Part shown: piece after piece, positions 43,943 to 52,004 of the stretch | How positions within the stretch are numbered: position 1 is the first letter of the stretch | Layout: each line of letters opens with the position of its first letter | Assembly (NCBI GenBank): GCA_025455395.1 | Contig: JALOMO010000001.1 | Span: 1 to 54,796 of the forward strand | Reading direction: 5' to 3' | Length of the DNA stretch: 54,796 nucleotides | From: Bacteroidales bacterium | GTDB taxonomy: Bacteria > Bacteroidota > Bacteroidia > Bacteroidales > VadinHA17 | Translations under genes and position numbers: made by a program | Notes under the pieces: model-generated | The model's input: only the letters and a program-made list of their open reading frames with translations | Databases searched by the model: none | Told to the model about the DNA's origin: nothing

Positions 43943-45736
43943 TTAGTTGATAAGCACGGCAGCAAACTTGCATTTCTCGAAGCAGGCATTGCACTTTATG
44001 CATTTGTCCTGATCAATGAAATGCACCTCTTTGCGCTCCCCGCTGATGGCGTTTACCGGACATGCCCTGGCGCAAGCGGTGCAGCCCACGCATTTATCTG
44101 GTATGACAGAGTATCGCATCAGGTCACGGCACTGCCCTGAAGGGCACTTCTTATCGGTAACGTGTGCCACATACTCATCCATGAAGTTTGCCAGCGTCGA
44201 AAGTACCGGGTTAGGAGAGCTCTGACCCAGGCCGCACAGCGAGGTGTCCTTGATGACAAGACTCATGTTCCTGAGCCTGTCGAGGTCAGCCATCGTTCCA
44301 TTGCCTTTGGTAATATGTTCCAGAAGCTCGTGCAGTCTCTTGTTGCCAATACGGCACGGTGAACATTTGCCGCATGACTCTTCCACCGTGAACTCAAGGA
44401 AATATTTTGCAACGGAGACCATGCAGTCGTCTTCATCCATAACTATCATTCCTCCTGACCCCATCATTGACCCAGCAGCAATAAGGTTGTCGAAGTCGAT
44501 GGCTATGTCGAGATGTTTTTCAGTAAGACACCCGCCTGAAGGTCCTCCTGTCTGCACAGCCTTGAACTTTTTACCATTCTTTATGCCACCGCCGATCTCG
44601 AAGATCACTTCGCGCAGTGTTGTGCCCATTGGCACCTCAATAAGCCCCACATTGTTTATCTTTCCTGCGAGAGCGAATACCTTCGTCCCCTTTGATTTCT
44701 CTGTTCCTATTGAAGCGAACCATGCCGCACCTTTGTTAATGATGACAGGTATGCTCGCAAGGGTCTCAACATTATTCACGTTTGTAGGCTTGCCAAGGAA
44801 GCCGCTCTCTGCCGGGAATGGAGGTTTGTTTGTAGGCTCGCCTCTTTCACCCTCCATGGAATGGATCAGTGCTGTCTCCTCACCGCATACGAAGGCACCG
44901 GCACCGTACCTCATCTCTATGTCGAACATGAAGCTGCTGCCGAGTATCTCCTGCCCCAGCAGGCCATACTCCCGTGCCTGGCTGATTGCTGTTTTAAGTC
45001 GCTGGATTGCGAGCGGATATTCGGCCCGGATATATATCAGCCCTTTTGATGCACCGATTGCATAGCCGCATATAGCCATTGCCTCAAGGACAGAGTGGGG
45101 GTCTCCCTCGAGAACCGACCGGTCCATGAATGCACCAGGGTCTCCCTCGTCAGCGTTGCAGACGACATATTTCTGGTCTGCCTTGTTTCGCGCGGCAATC
45201 TCCCATTTCAGCCCGGTGGGGAATCCGCCGCCCCCACGACCACGAAGGCCAGACAGCTTGATCTGCTCAACCACCTGTGCAGGGCTCATCTCAGTGAGAC
45301 ACTTGCCAAGTGCAGCATAACCGTCACGTGCTATATACTCATCAATGTTTTCAGGGTTGATGGAGCCGCAGTTTCGCAGCGCGATACGTATCTGCTTGCG
45401 ACGGAAACCAGTTTGTTTCGGTTCGGTGGCAGCTGACTGGGCGGCCATTTCAGTATGGAGCAGACGCTGCACGCGTTTTCCTTTTATCACATGCTCCGCA
45501 ACAATGACAGGAGCGTCTTCAGGTTTTACCCTGGCATAATAGGTGTTGTCAGGCATAACCCTGACAACAGGGCCCTTCTCGCAGAAGCCAAAACAACCGG
45601 TCATTATGACCTGTACTTCTGATTGCAGACCTTTTTCTTCAATCTCCCTCCTTAGGTTTTCTGCGATGAGATCGCTTTCTGACGTGCGACAGGTAGTCGC
45701 GCCACATACAAGAAGGTGCATTCTGAACTTTGACAT
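43943..45736 (-). CDS. hndC: NuoF-like FMN/NADH-binding subunit of [FeFe]-hydrogenase (HndC/HydB)
   Basis: A 597-residue subunit where NAD(H) is oxidised or reduced. The N-terminal thioredoxin-like [2Fe-2S] domain has VCGATTCRTSESDLIAENLR and MTGCFGFCEKGPVV. The flavin and NADH site has GLRGRGGGGFPTGLKW and GGPSGGCLTEKHLDIAIDF. A [4Fe-4S] site is in ESCGKCSPCRIGNKRLHEL. Two further ferredoxin sites at the C-terminus are in KCVGCTACARACPVNAISG and KCIKCNACFEKCKFAAV. The extra N- and C-terminal cluster domains distinguish HydB/HndC from complex I NuoF. It starts 19 bases after the ferredoxin-like gene. Confidence 0.95.
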   Translation of the reverse strand: MSKFRMHLLVCGATTCRTSESDLIAENLRREIEEKGLQSEVQVIMTGCFGFCEKGPVVRVMPDNTYYARVKPEDAPVIVAEHVIKGKRVQRLLHTEMAAQSAATEPKQTGFRRKQIRIALRNCGSINPENIDEYIARDGYAALGKCLTEMSPAQVVEQIKLSGLRGRGGGGFPTGLKWEIAARNKADQKYVVCNADEGDPGAFMDRSVLEGDPHSVLEAMAICGYAIGASKGLIYIRAEYPLAIQRLKTAISQAREYGLLGQEILGSSFMFDIEMRYGAGAFVCGEETALIHSMEGERGEPTNKPPFPAESGFLGKPTNVNNVETLASIPVIINKGAAWFASIGTEKSKGTKVFALAGKINNVGLIEVPMGTTLREVIFEIGGGIKNGKKFKAVQTGGPSGGCLTEKHLDIAIDFDNLIAAGSMMGSGGMIVMDEDDCMVSVAKYFLEFTVEESCGKCSPCRIGNKRLHELLEHITKGNGTMADLDRLRNMSLVIKDTSLCGLGQSSPNPVLSTLANFMDEYVAHVTDKKCPSGQCRDLMRYSVIPDKCVGCTACARACPVNAISGERKEVHFIDQDKCIKCNACFEKCKFAAVLIN

Positions 45737-45755
45737 TTTTTTTCCTCCCTGTTAG

Positions 45756-46148
45756 TTAGTCAATCGTTTCATAGTTGACGGGGATAATACCCTCAACCAG
45801 TTCGCCATTTTTAATGTACTTCTCGATGATCTCATCAGCTCTTTTCAGGTCGACGAAGCCATATACTACCGGCTCGTTGCCTGGCAGCTGTACCTCAATA
45901 GTAGGTTCGGCGTAGCAGTAGCTCATGCATCCGGTCTGTGACACCACGGCGCCAATGCCACGCTTTTCAAGTTCATCAGAAAAAAAGTCCATTATCGCCC
46001 TGGCTCCGGCAGCCATGCCGCAGGTAGCCATGGCTACCCTGACCTGAACGAGCCCTTCATTACTGTCGCTTCCTGCGCGAAGCTCCGTTCTCTGCCTTGA
46101 CTCCTGCTGGATCTTCTTTAAATCGGCAAGTGATTTAAGTTTTCCCAT
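45756..46148 (-). CDS. hndB: HndB-like [2Fe-2S] ferredoxin-domain protein
   Basis: This 130-residue first gene of the hydrogenase operon has a thioredoxin-like ferredoxin fold with cluster cysteines in VAMATCGMAAGARA and VSQTGCMSYCYAEPTIEV, matching HndB of NADP/NAD-reducing hydrogenases. The N-terminus (MGKLKSLADLKKIQQESRQR) is the typical family start. The 254-base spacer upstream has promoter-like and palindromic elements. Confidence 0.9.
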   Translation of the reverse strand: MGKLKSLADLKKIQQESRQRTELRAGSDSNEGLVQVRVAMATCGMAAGARAIMDFFSDELEKRGIGAVVSQTGCMSYCYAEPTIEVQLPGNEPVVYGFVDLKRADEIIEKYIKNGELVEGIIPVNYETID

Positions 46149-46299
46149 GATTATATTATAACTGATTATTTGTTGGTTCCTTGATTCAATTTGAGCACAA
46201 ACTTATCTCTCTTTATTTTCTTAGATCCTAATTTTTATCATGCCTGCCTTTGACACATCTTGGTTGAGCCGAAAAGTCTGGCTTGGTAAAATTCCGGTG

Positions 46300-46307
46300 C
46301 AAATATA
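46300..46307 (-). promoter_or_regulatory. Candidate -7 box of the hydrogenase operon
   Basis: TATATTTG on the minus strand matches TAnnTTTG. It lies about 150 bases before the hndB ATG in AT-rich sequence. No TTTG occurs at the standard spacing upstream. TAAGTTTG at 46205-46198 is an alternative closer to the gene and likewise lacks a partner. Confidence 0.35.
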
Positions 46308-46332
46308 TAAAATAATGTTAAATTAATAACAG

Positions 46333-46348
46333 TGTTAATAAAATAACA
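46333..46348. promoter_or_regulatory. Palindrome upstream of the hydrogenase operon, possible Rex operator
   Basis: TGTTA and TAACA are separated by six A/T bases, and a further TAACA half-site lies at 46327-46331. The arms match the inner ten of twelve positions of a Rex-type site TTGTTA-N6-TAACAA. The position overlaps where RNA polymerase would contact the region upstream of the TATATTTG box. Confidence 0.35.
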
Positions 46349-46402
46349 TAAAATATCTTTGATCCTATATGCTTGATTTATCTTCTCAGTCTAATTAATT
46401 GT

Positions 46403-48031
46403 TTATCTGACTTTTGCAAATTCTGACATACTGTTCCATCGTGGCCTTATGTCACTTTCTGCTATACGCCATGCAACCTCAAAAGTGGCTGCAGCATCTT
46501 CAGCGATACCATCAAAGTTCATCTCAGGGTAGTAATTATCAGCAGGTTTGTGATACATTGAAGTAAGATATTCCTTTTCCTTCGCAGCGGCCCACTCCCT
46601 GCCATTTCCCCTGCTGTCGCAGTTGCCCCTGGCAAAGAGAGATGGAACGCCGATACGTGCAAAGGGAAAGTGGTCAGACCTGAAATACATTCCTGTCTCA
46701 GGTGTCGGATCAGGGAGTATGTATCTGTCCTGTTTCTCAACTGCTTCGGCTAGCATATCATCAAGTTCAGACTGTCCGTAGCCTGTAACCATAATGTCTT
46801 TCATCCTTCCAATGGCAAGCATCATGTCATTGTTGAAGCATGCGATCATCTTTTCGGGTGGTATGGGTGGATTGGCAGTGAAGTAGTATGAGCCCAGCAG
46901 CCCCTGTTCCTCGGCAGTGGGGAAGAGTATTATCACTGACCTGGATGGTCTTTTATCAAGGGCGGCAAAAGCCTCTCCTATTTCAAATGCCCATGCCATC
47001 GTAGTACCGTTGTCAACAGCACCGTTGTATATTGAATCACCGTTTTCTGTTTCTCCGATACCAAAGTGATCCCAGTGGCCTGTAATAACCACGCATTCAT
47101 CCGGTTTGCTGCCACCACGCAGGATACCTGCCACATTGACTGAGGTGTTGCGGGTATGGGCATTCTCCAGTCTGGCAGTTATGGCGGCCTTCATTTCAAA
47201 TCCTTTGAAATCCTGTGAGCAGGCCTCTTTACGGAGACGATCGACATCATATCCCAGCATTCTGAACAGATTTTCGGCAGTGGCAGCGTGGAGCCACCCT
47301 GTCATCTCGCAGGGGGGCACATCACCTTCCTTCTGTTCCATAAAGAGACTTGATGTAATGGAGCTCTTGCGAGGTATTGAATAATCATATCCGGCACCGA
47401 GAGTCTCGTGCACTATCAGTATTGCCTTTGCTCCCTGGCGCGCTGCCTCCTCGTATTTATAAGTCCACCGCCCATACCATGTCATTGAGCGGCCCCTGAA
47501 GAGGGTTGTGTCACCTGTATACAGCCCCGGGTCATTGACAAGCACCACGGCGCACTTGCCCCTGACATCCACATTATGATAGTCATCCCATCCATACTCC
47601 GGGGCGACGATACCAAAGCCGCAGAAGACCATTGGTATATTCTTCAGATCCACAATCGGGTTCATCGATGGTGACTCGATTGCAATTTCGTCGGGCGCGC
47701 TTAGTGACAGCGACTCGTTCCCTGCATCTATAATCACCGCGCCTTTTACTTTGGTTGATATCTCAACCATTGGGACGCTCTGAAACCAGCTGTCACCGAA
47801 GAGAGGCTCAAAGCCTATCTTTTCAAGTTCTTCAGCAAGGTAGCTGACAGTTTTTTTCTCACCCTCAGTGAAGGGCTTTCGTCCCATGAAATTATCAGAA
47901 CCAAGTGTCATCGTATATTCACGAAGTTCATCTGAGGTGATGGTTGCTGCAGCCTTTTCAAATCCTGTGCGTCCTGAACATGAAAATACAAGCAGCATGA
48001 TGGCAAACAGCGGTAGGAAGAGAGTTCTCAT
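46403..48031 (-). CDS. M28-family metallopeptidase lipoprotein with PA domain
   Basis: A 542-residue exported peptidase, probably an aminopeptidase. The signal peptide ends at lipobox LLVFSC (Cys18). A protease-associated (PA) domain is inserted around 130-260 (YHNVDVRGKCAVVLVNDPGL, EEAARQGAKAILIVHE). The M28 zinc site has VVITGHWDHFGIGE, GAVDNGTTMAWAFEIGE, FPTAEEQGLLGSYYF and YFRSDHFPFARIGVPSLF, which hold the expected His, Asp, Glu and Asp/His ligands. Its start overlaps the pepT stop (ATGA), so the two are co-transcribed. No hairpin is seen after the stop. Confidence 0.92.
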   Translation of the reverse strand: MRTLFLPLFAIMLLVFSCSGRTGFEKAAATITSDELREYTMTLGSDNFMGRKPFTEGEKKTVSYLAEELEKIGFEPLFGDSWFQSVPMVEISTKVKGAVIIDAGNESLSLSAPDEIAIESPSMNPIVDLKNIPMVFCGFGIVAPEYGWDDYHNVDVRGKCAVVLVNDPGLYTGDTTLFRGRSMTWYGRWTYKYEEAARQGAKAILIVHETLGAGYDYSIPRKSSITSSLFMEQKEGDVPPCEMTGWLHAATAENLFRMLGYDVDRLRKEACSQDFKGFEMKAAITARLENAHTRNTSVNVAGILRGGSKPDECVVITGHWDHFGIGETENGDSIYNGAVDNGTTMAWAFEIGEAFAALDKRPSRSVIILFPTAEEQGLLGSYYFTANPPIPPEKMIACFNNDMMLAIGRMKDIMVTGYGQSELDDMLAEAVEKQDRYILPDPTPETGMYFRSDHFPFARIGVPSLFARGNCDSRGNGREWAAAKEKEYLTSMYHKPADNYYPEMNFDGIAEDAAATFEVAWRIAESDIRPRWNSMSEFAKVR

Positions 48032-49260
48032 TTCTTTTTAGATTTAGCATCAACAGCAAGGTTGATAATTACTTCAATCGCCTTTTCCATCGACTGTAGC
48101 GGGATATATTCGTACCTCGAATGGTAGTTATGTCCGCCGGTAAAGAGGTTGGGGCAGGGGAGGCCCATGAATGATAGTCTCGCTCCGTCTGTTCCGCCAC
48201 GTACCGGTTTAATCACTGGTTCAATTCCTGCCTTACGGTAAGCCTTTATTGCATTTTCAAAGATGAAGAAGTTGGCTTCAATTATCTCCTTCATATTGAA
48301 ATACTGATCCTTCATTACCACCGATATCCCGGAGTCCTTGTATCTCTTCCGCAGCGATGTGGCTGCCTCTTCCATCACTCTCTTTCTATCACTGAATTGA
48401 AGAGGGTCGTGATCTCTGATAATATACTTCATCGTTGTCTCCTCTACCGTTCCTCTCATGTCGTAAAGGTGAAAGAAACCCTGGTAGTCGCTGGTATGTT
48501 CCGGCCTCTCCTTTAACGGCAGAAGAGCATCGAACCTGCGGGCAAGCATGAGCGAGTTGATCATTGTCCCTTTAGCTGATCCGGGGTGTACGCCTCTGCC
48601 ACTGATGGTCACGGTTACAGCAGCAGCATTGAAGTTCTCATATTCAAGCTCACCCAGTCCGCCGCCGTCAAGTGTATAGGCATAATCAGCACCGAAGGCT
48701 TTTACGTTGAAGTGATCAGCTCCCCTGCCAATCTCCTCATCAGGTGTGAAAGCAATCCTGATCCTTCCATGTTTAAGTTCAGGGTGCGTGATCAGATATT
48801 CCATTGCAGTTACAATCTCGGAAATACCCGCCTTATCATCGGCACCAAGAAGTGTGGTGCCGTCTGAGGTTATTATGGTCTGCCCTTTATATCGCTTCAG
48901 CTCACTGAAATCACGGGGTGAGAGTACTAATCCTTTTTCTTTGTTGAGGGTAATATCTCCACCGTTATAATTTTGATGGACCTGCGGATTAATCTTTTCC
49001 GACGGTGCTTCCGGACTGGTATCCATATGTGAAATGAATCCGATTACAGGACGGTCAGACATGGTGTTTGCAGGCAGTGTGGCCATTACATATCCGTTGC
49101 CGTCAAGAGATACCTCGGATAAACCTATATCCTCAAGTTCGGAGACGAGTTTTTCAGCGAAAAGCATCTGGCTGATCGATGAAGGGGAGAGGGTCGAGGA
49201 CTCATCGGGTCTGGTATCGTGCCGCACATAGGCTAGAAACCTGTTGAGGAGTTTTTGCAT
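48028..49260 (-). CDS. pepT: Peptidase T (tripeptide aminopeptidase)
   Basis: A 410-residue cytoplasmic M20B zinc peptidase that removes N-terminal residues from tripeptides. Its motifs are VIGFISHMDTSPEAPSEKIN, GTTLLGADDKAGISEIVTAM, IAFTPDEEIGRGADHFNV, TISGRGVHPGSAKGTMINSL and VRGGTDGARLSFMGLPCPNL, with all expected zinc ligands. It lies after the M14 gene (82-base gap) and overlaps the M28 gene by four bases. Confidence 0.96.
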   Translation of the reverse strand: MQKLLNRFLAYVRHDTRPDESSTLSPSSISQMLFAEKLVSELEDIGLSEVSLDGNGYVMATLPANTMSDRPVIGFISHMDTSPEAPSEKINPQVHQNYNGGDITLNKEKGLVLSPRDFSELKRYKGQTIITSDGTTLLGADDKAGISEIVTAMEYLITHPELKHGRIRIAFTPDEEIGRGADHFNVKAFGADYAYTLDGGGLGELEYENFNAAAVTVTISGRGVHPGSAKGTMINSLMLARRFDALLPLKERPEHTSDYQGFFHLYDMRGTVEETTMKYIIRDHDPLQFSDRKRVMEEAATSLRKRYKDSGISVVMKDQYFNMKEIIEANFFIFENAIKAYRKAGIEPVIKPVRGGTDGARLSFMGLPCPNLFTGGHNYHSRYEYIPLQSMEKAIEVIINLAVDAKSKKK

Positions 49261-49342
49261 CAGATTTTGGTTGCTTCAGAGGATAAATGTAGTGTAACAA
49301 CCTGAGAAAACCAACTGCAGTTATGCTATAATGCCGGGGATG

Positions 49343-51856
49343 TTACCTCAGTATGAGGTTCCCCAGCAACACCCTGCCGCTCTTCCAGTAAGCCCTGAAA
49401 TATGGGTCGTCAGAGAGATAAATCACTTCACCGTCTCCAATCCTTTCTGAGGCGATGACGTTAGTGTTTTTGACCTTCTGGCAGAATTTATATCCTGCAA
49501 AACCTGCGACAGGTTTGTTGTCAGTTATATACCCGATGTTTCTTCCCTTTTCAAGGAAGGGAAGGCCGGTGTTTCTCTTCATCAGGAACCACTCTTTCCC
49601 CATGCCGAAGGCATATGGATGTGTATCATCGAGTCTGACCCTGAAGATAGCGCCTGAAGATCGCTCACTGGCTGATATGCGTCGCTGATCATCGTATCGT
49701 GTGAGGAGTGCAGTGTCTCCGAAGGTACTTTTTACACTCTTCTTTTCTTCTGTCTCTTTGGCCTCTGATGCCTTGCCCAGTTCGGTTGTCTTTTCAGCCC
49801 TGAAGAGTGCCGTCGCATTGTCTACGGCAATCACTCTTCCTCCCTCTTTGACAAATGCCATTATGAGATCTTTCGCTTTTGTATACTCTCCTCCCGGGAG
49901 AATGAGGATGTCATATTCCGACAGGTCACTCTCAGGAAGGTCGGATCCATCGATCACCGTCACAGGGAACTCAAGCTCCCGCTCCATGTAATACCATATC
50001 TCACCAAAGGCCTGTGATGTACCTTCTCCTCCCGCCAGAGCTACAACGGGGGCTTTATTCACAGGCGCATAGTCGGAGCCTATGTCTTTGCCCTCAGTTA
50101 CCATGCCGCTGCTGAGTTTCACTGCAGCGAGGCTGCTCTTTGAGGCAGCCTCAGTCACTTTTTTGTCAAAATCGACCACTTTCATGTTATCGCCCCGTGC
50201 AACCATCACCGATCCTCTCCCAAATGCCTTGCCTTCAGCGACAAAGGGTTTGAGGCTGTACCGGACATTAAGTCCATTTTTATATAGCTCAGCCATGAAC
50301 CTCAGTTCATTAAATCCGGTCATTGGTGCCGCGTAAGCGTACGGTTTAGCGCTGTCGGCAGTTACTGCAACTGCTGCATCACCAGAGGGCATTTCGGCAA
50401 CCGGCAGTTTCTCCTCGATTGCATAAGCCTCGATGTTATAGACATAGGGCAATGACCAGGCAGTGAGATCATAGCTTATTGAGTCCGATGACTTGGAGTC
50501 GGGTTCGAAGAGCACCTGCATCAGCCTGCCCTGAGGCTGAAAAGCACTGATGATCAGGTCATTCTTCTCAACTGTCACACTTCCATCCCTGTCTGCCCGG
50601 TAATCAAATGCTATCAGTTTTTTGCCAGTGACACGTGGTGATGAGTATCTTATCTGGTTGCTCTCGAGTAGATTCCTGAGTGATGCCAGTGAGGCCGGGT
50701 CATTTGATCCCTTGATTACGATTGTCTTGTATTTGAATGTTGGAGTTGCAGTTGCTGATCGGAAGAATTCGTAGAATTCCTTCAGCAGCCTCTCCCTGTT
50801 GTCATTTGCAGCGGCAATAATACCTATTGATGAGAGCCAGTGTCCTTCAATCCGCTGCTTAAGTGTAAGAGTGTCACGTCCTTCGCGGCTGAATGTCAGT
50901 CCGGCCTGTGCTCCGCCGCCCTGCTCGAGGGTGAAGCCCATGGCACCGTTGAAGAGTGGCCAGGTGTCACCGAAGCTTGGGCAGAAGAGGTCAAAATTAT
51001 CTTTTGTGAAATAAAGGCGGTGAGCAGCATCGAAGAGCCTGGCAGTTGTATTGCCCGTAAGTGTATGGTATTCTTTCTGCCATGGTGTTATCGCCTCATG
51101 CCATGGCTCCGCCCCGGGAGCGAAGAAGAATGAGCTTCCTGCACCCATCTCGTGAAAATCAGCATGAATTTGTGGCATGAAACTGTTATAAAGCTTCATC
51201 CTAAACTTTGTCTCCTGCTGAACATGCCAGCTCCAGTCGCGGTTCAGGTCAAAAAGGTAATGGTTCTGCCTTGCTGAAGGCCATCCCTGGTTGTGTTCCC
51301 ATGCATTGGGGTCACTGCTGGGCGGAAATCCCTGGGCCCTGAGGTACCTGGTGGTAAAAAGATCTCGTCCGTCAGGGTTCTGACAGGGATCAATGATTAT
51401 GATAAGGTTTTTAAGCCACTCATCACCTCCCTGATAACTGCCGGTCACAATGGTGTGAAGTACCTTCATGGCAGCTTCGCTTCCAACAGCCTCTGATCCG
51501 TGGACGTTATATGCAAGCCATACTATCGGTACCGCTTCGGCCACAGGCTCTCCGGGCGCCAGTCCTGTCCGCTGAAGGTTCGACATCCGGATGTTTTCCA
51601 GGTTGGCAATGTTTGAGGGCGAACTGATGATGCATATACCCAGCGGCCTTCCTTCCCAGGTGACACCATACTGCAGGTATTCAGCGTTGGGACTTGCATC
51701 TGCAACATACCTGAAGTAACCATCAATTGAATGATGAAGAGTGAAACGTTCTCCCGGAGCATATCCGAGAAACTGTTCTGGTGTCTTGATTTCCTGTGAA
51801 AGCAGGTTCAGGGAAATGAATGCTGCCAGCATCATAACGGTGTAAGAGCTCTTCAT
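49343..51856 (-). CDS. M14-family zinc carboxypeptidase-like protein with C-terminal amidotransferase-like domain
   Basis: An 837-residue exported protein. The signal peptide is MKSSYTVMMLAAFISLNLLS. The M14 domain (about 30-360) has zinc-ligand motif YNVHGSEAVGSEA (His-x-x-Glu), IIIDPCQNPDGRDLF, HADFHEMGAGSSFFFAPG (third ligand) and GFTLEQGGGAQAGL, in which the Glu fits the general base. Residues about 560-720 resemble a class I glutamine-amidotransferase-like fold (YDILILPGGEYTKAKDLIMA, EGGRVIAVDNATALF), without an obvious catalytic Cys; this may be a substrate-binding module. It is divergent from the DPP-IV-like gene and lies in a run of peptidase genes. Confidence 0.9.
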   Translation of the reverse strand: MKSSYTVMMLAAFISLNLLSQEIKTPEQFLGYAPGERFTLHHSIDGYFRYVADASPNAEYLQYGVTWEGRPLGICIISSPSNIANLENIRMSNLQRTGLAPGEPVAEAVPIVWLAYNVHGSEAVGSEAAMKVLHTIVTGSYQGGDEWLKNLIIIIDPCQNPDGRDLFTTRYLRAQGFPPSSDPNAWEHNQGWPSARQNHYLFDLNRDWSWHVQQETKFRMKLYNSFMPQIHADFHEMGAGSSFFFAPGAEPWHEAITPWQKEYHTLTGNTTARLFDAAHRLYFTKDNFDLFCPSFGDTWPLFNGAMGFTLEQGGGAQAGLTFSREGRDTLTLKQRIEGHWLSSIGIIAAANDNRERLLKEFYEFFRSATATPTFKYKTIVIKGSNDPASLASLRNLLESNQIRYSSPRVTGKKLIAFDYRADRDGSVTVEKNDLIISAFQPQGRLMQVLFEPDSKSSDSISYDLTAWSLPYVYNIEAYAIEEKLPVAEMPSGDAAVAVTADSAKPYAYAAPMTGFNELRFMAELYKNGLNVRYSLKPFVAEGKAFGRGSVMVARGDNMKVVDFDKKVTEAASKSSLAAVKLSSGMVTEGKDIGSDYAPVNKAPVVALAGGEGTSQAFGEIWYYMERELEFPVTVIDGSDLPESDLSEYDILILPGGEYTKAKDLIMAFVKEGGRVIAVDNATALFRAEKTTELGKASEAKETEEKKSVKSTFGDTALLTRYDDQRRISASERSSGAIFRVRLDDTHPYAFGMGKEWFLMKRNTGLPFLEKGRNIGYITDNKPVAGFAGYKFCQKVKNTNVIASERIGDGEVIYLSDDPYFRAYWKSGRVLLGNLILR

Positions 51857-51937
51857 AAGTCAGTATTAAAAATGTAAATATATTTAATTATGTCTCCCTC
51901 TGTTTTCCATGACACATGTTCTTTGACAACTTCAAGG

Positions 51938-51965
51938 TTGTGACATGCTAACTTCATTATATTTG
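51938..51965 (+). promoter_or_regulatory. Bacteroidota-type promoter of the DPP-IV-like gene
   Basis: TTG at 51938-51940 and TATATTTG at 51958-51965 are spaced by 17 bases, about 40 bases before the ATG at 52005. The same 17-base spacing is seen at 9142-9170. Confidence 0.55.
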
Positions 51966-52004
51966 TTGGTCAAATTATTTTATTTAATTATCCAAACTAA
52001 TATC

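Noticed and set aside
44244-45065. 273-residue frame antisense to the NuoF-like gene
   Set aside because: It is a shadow of a conserved gene; no family motif, and its composition is typical of antisense reading.
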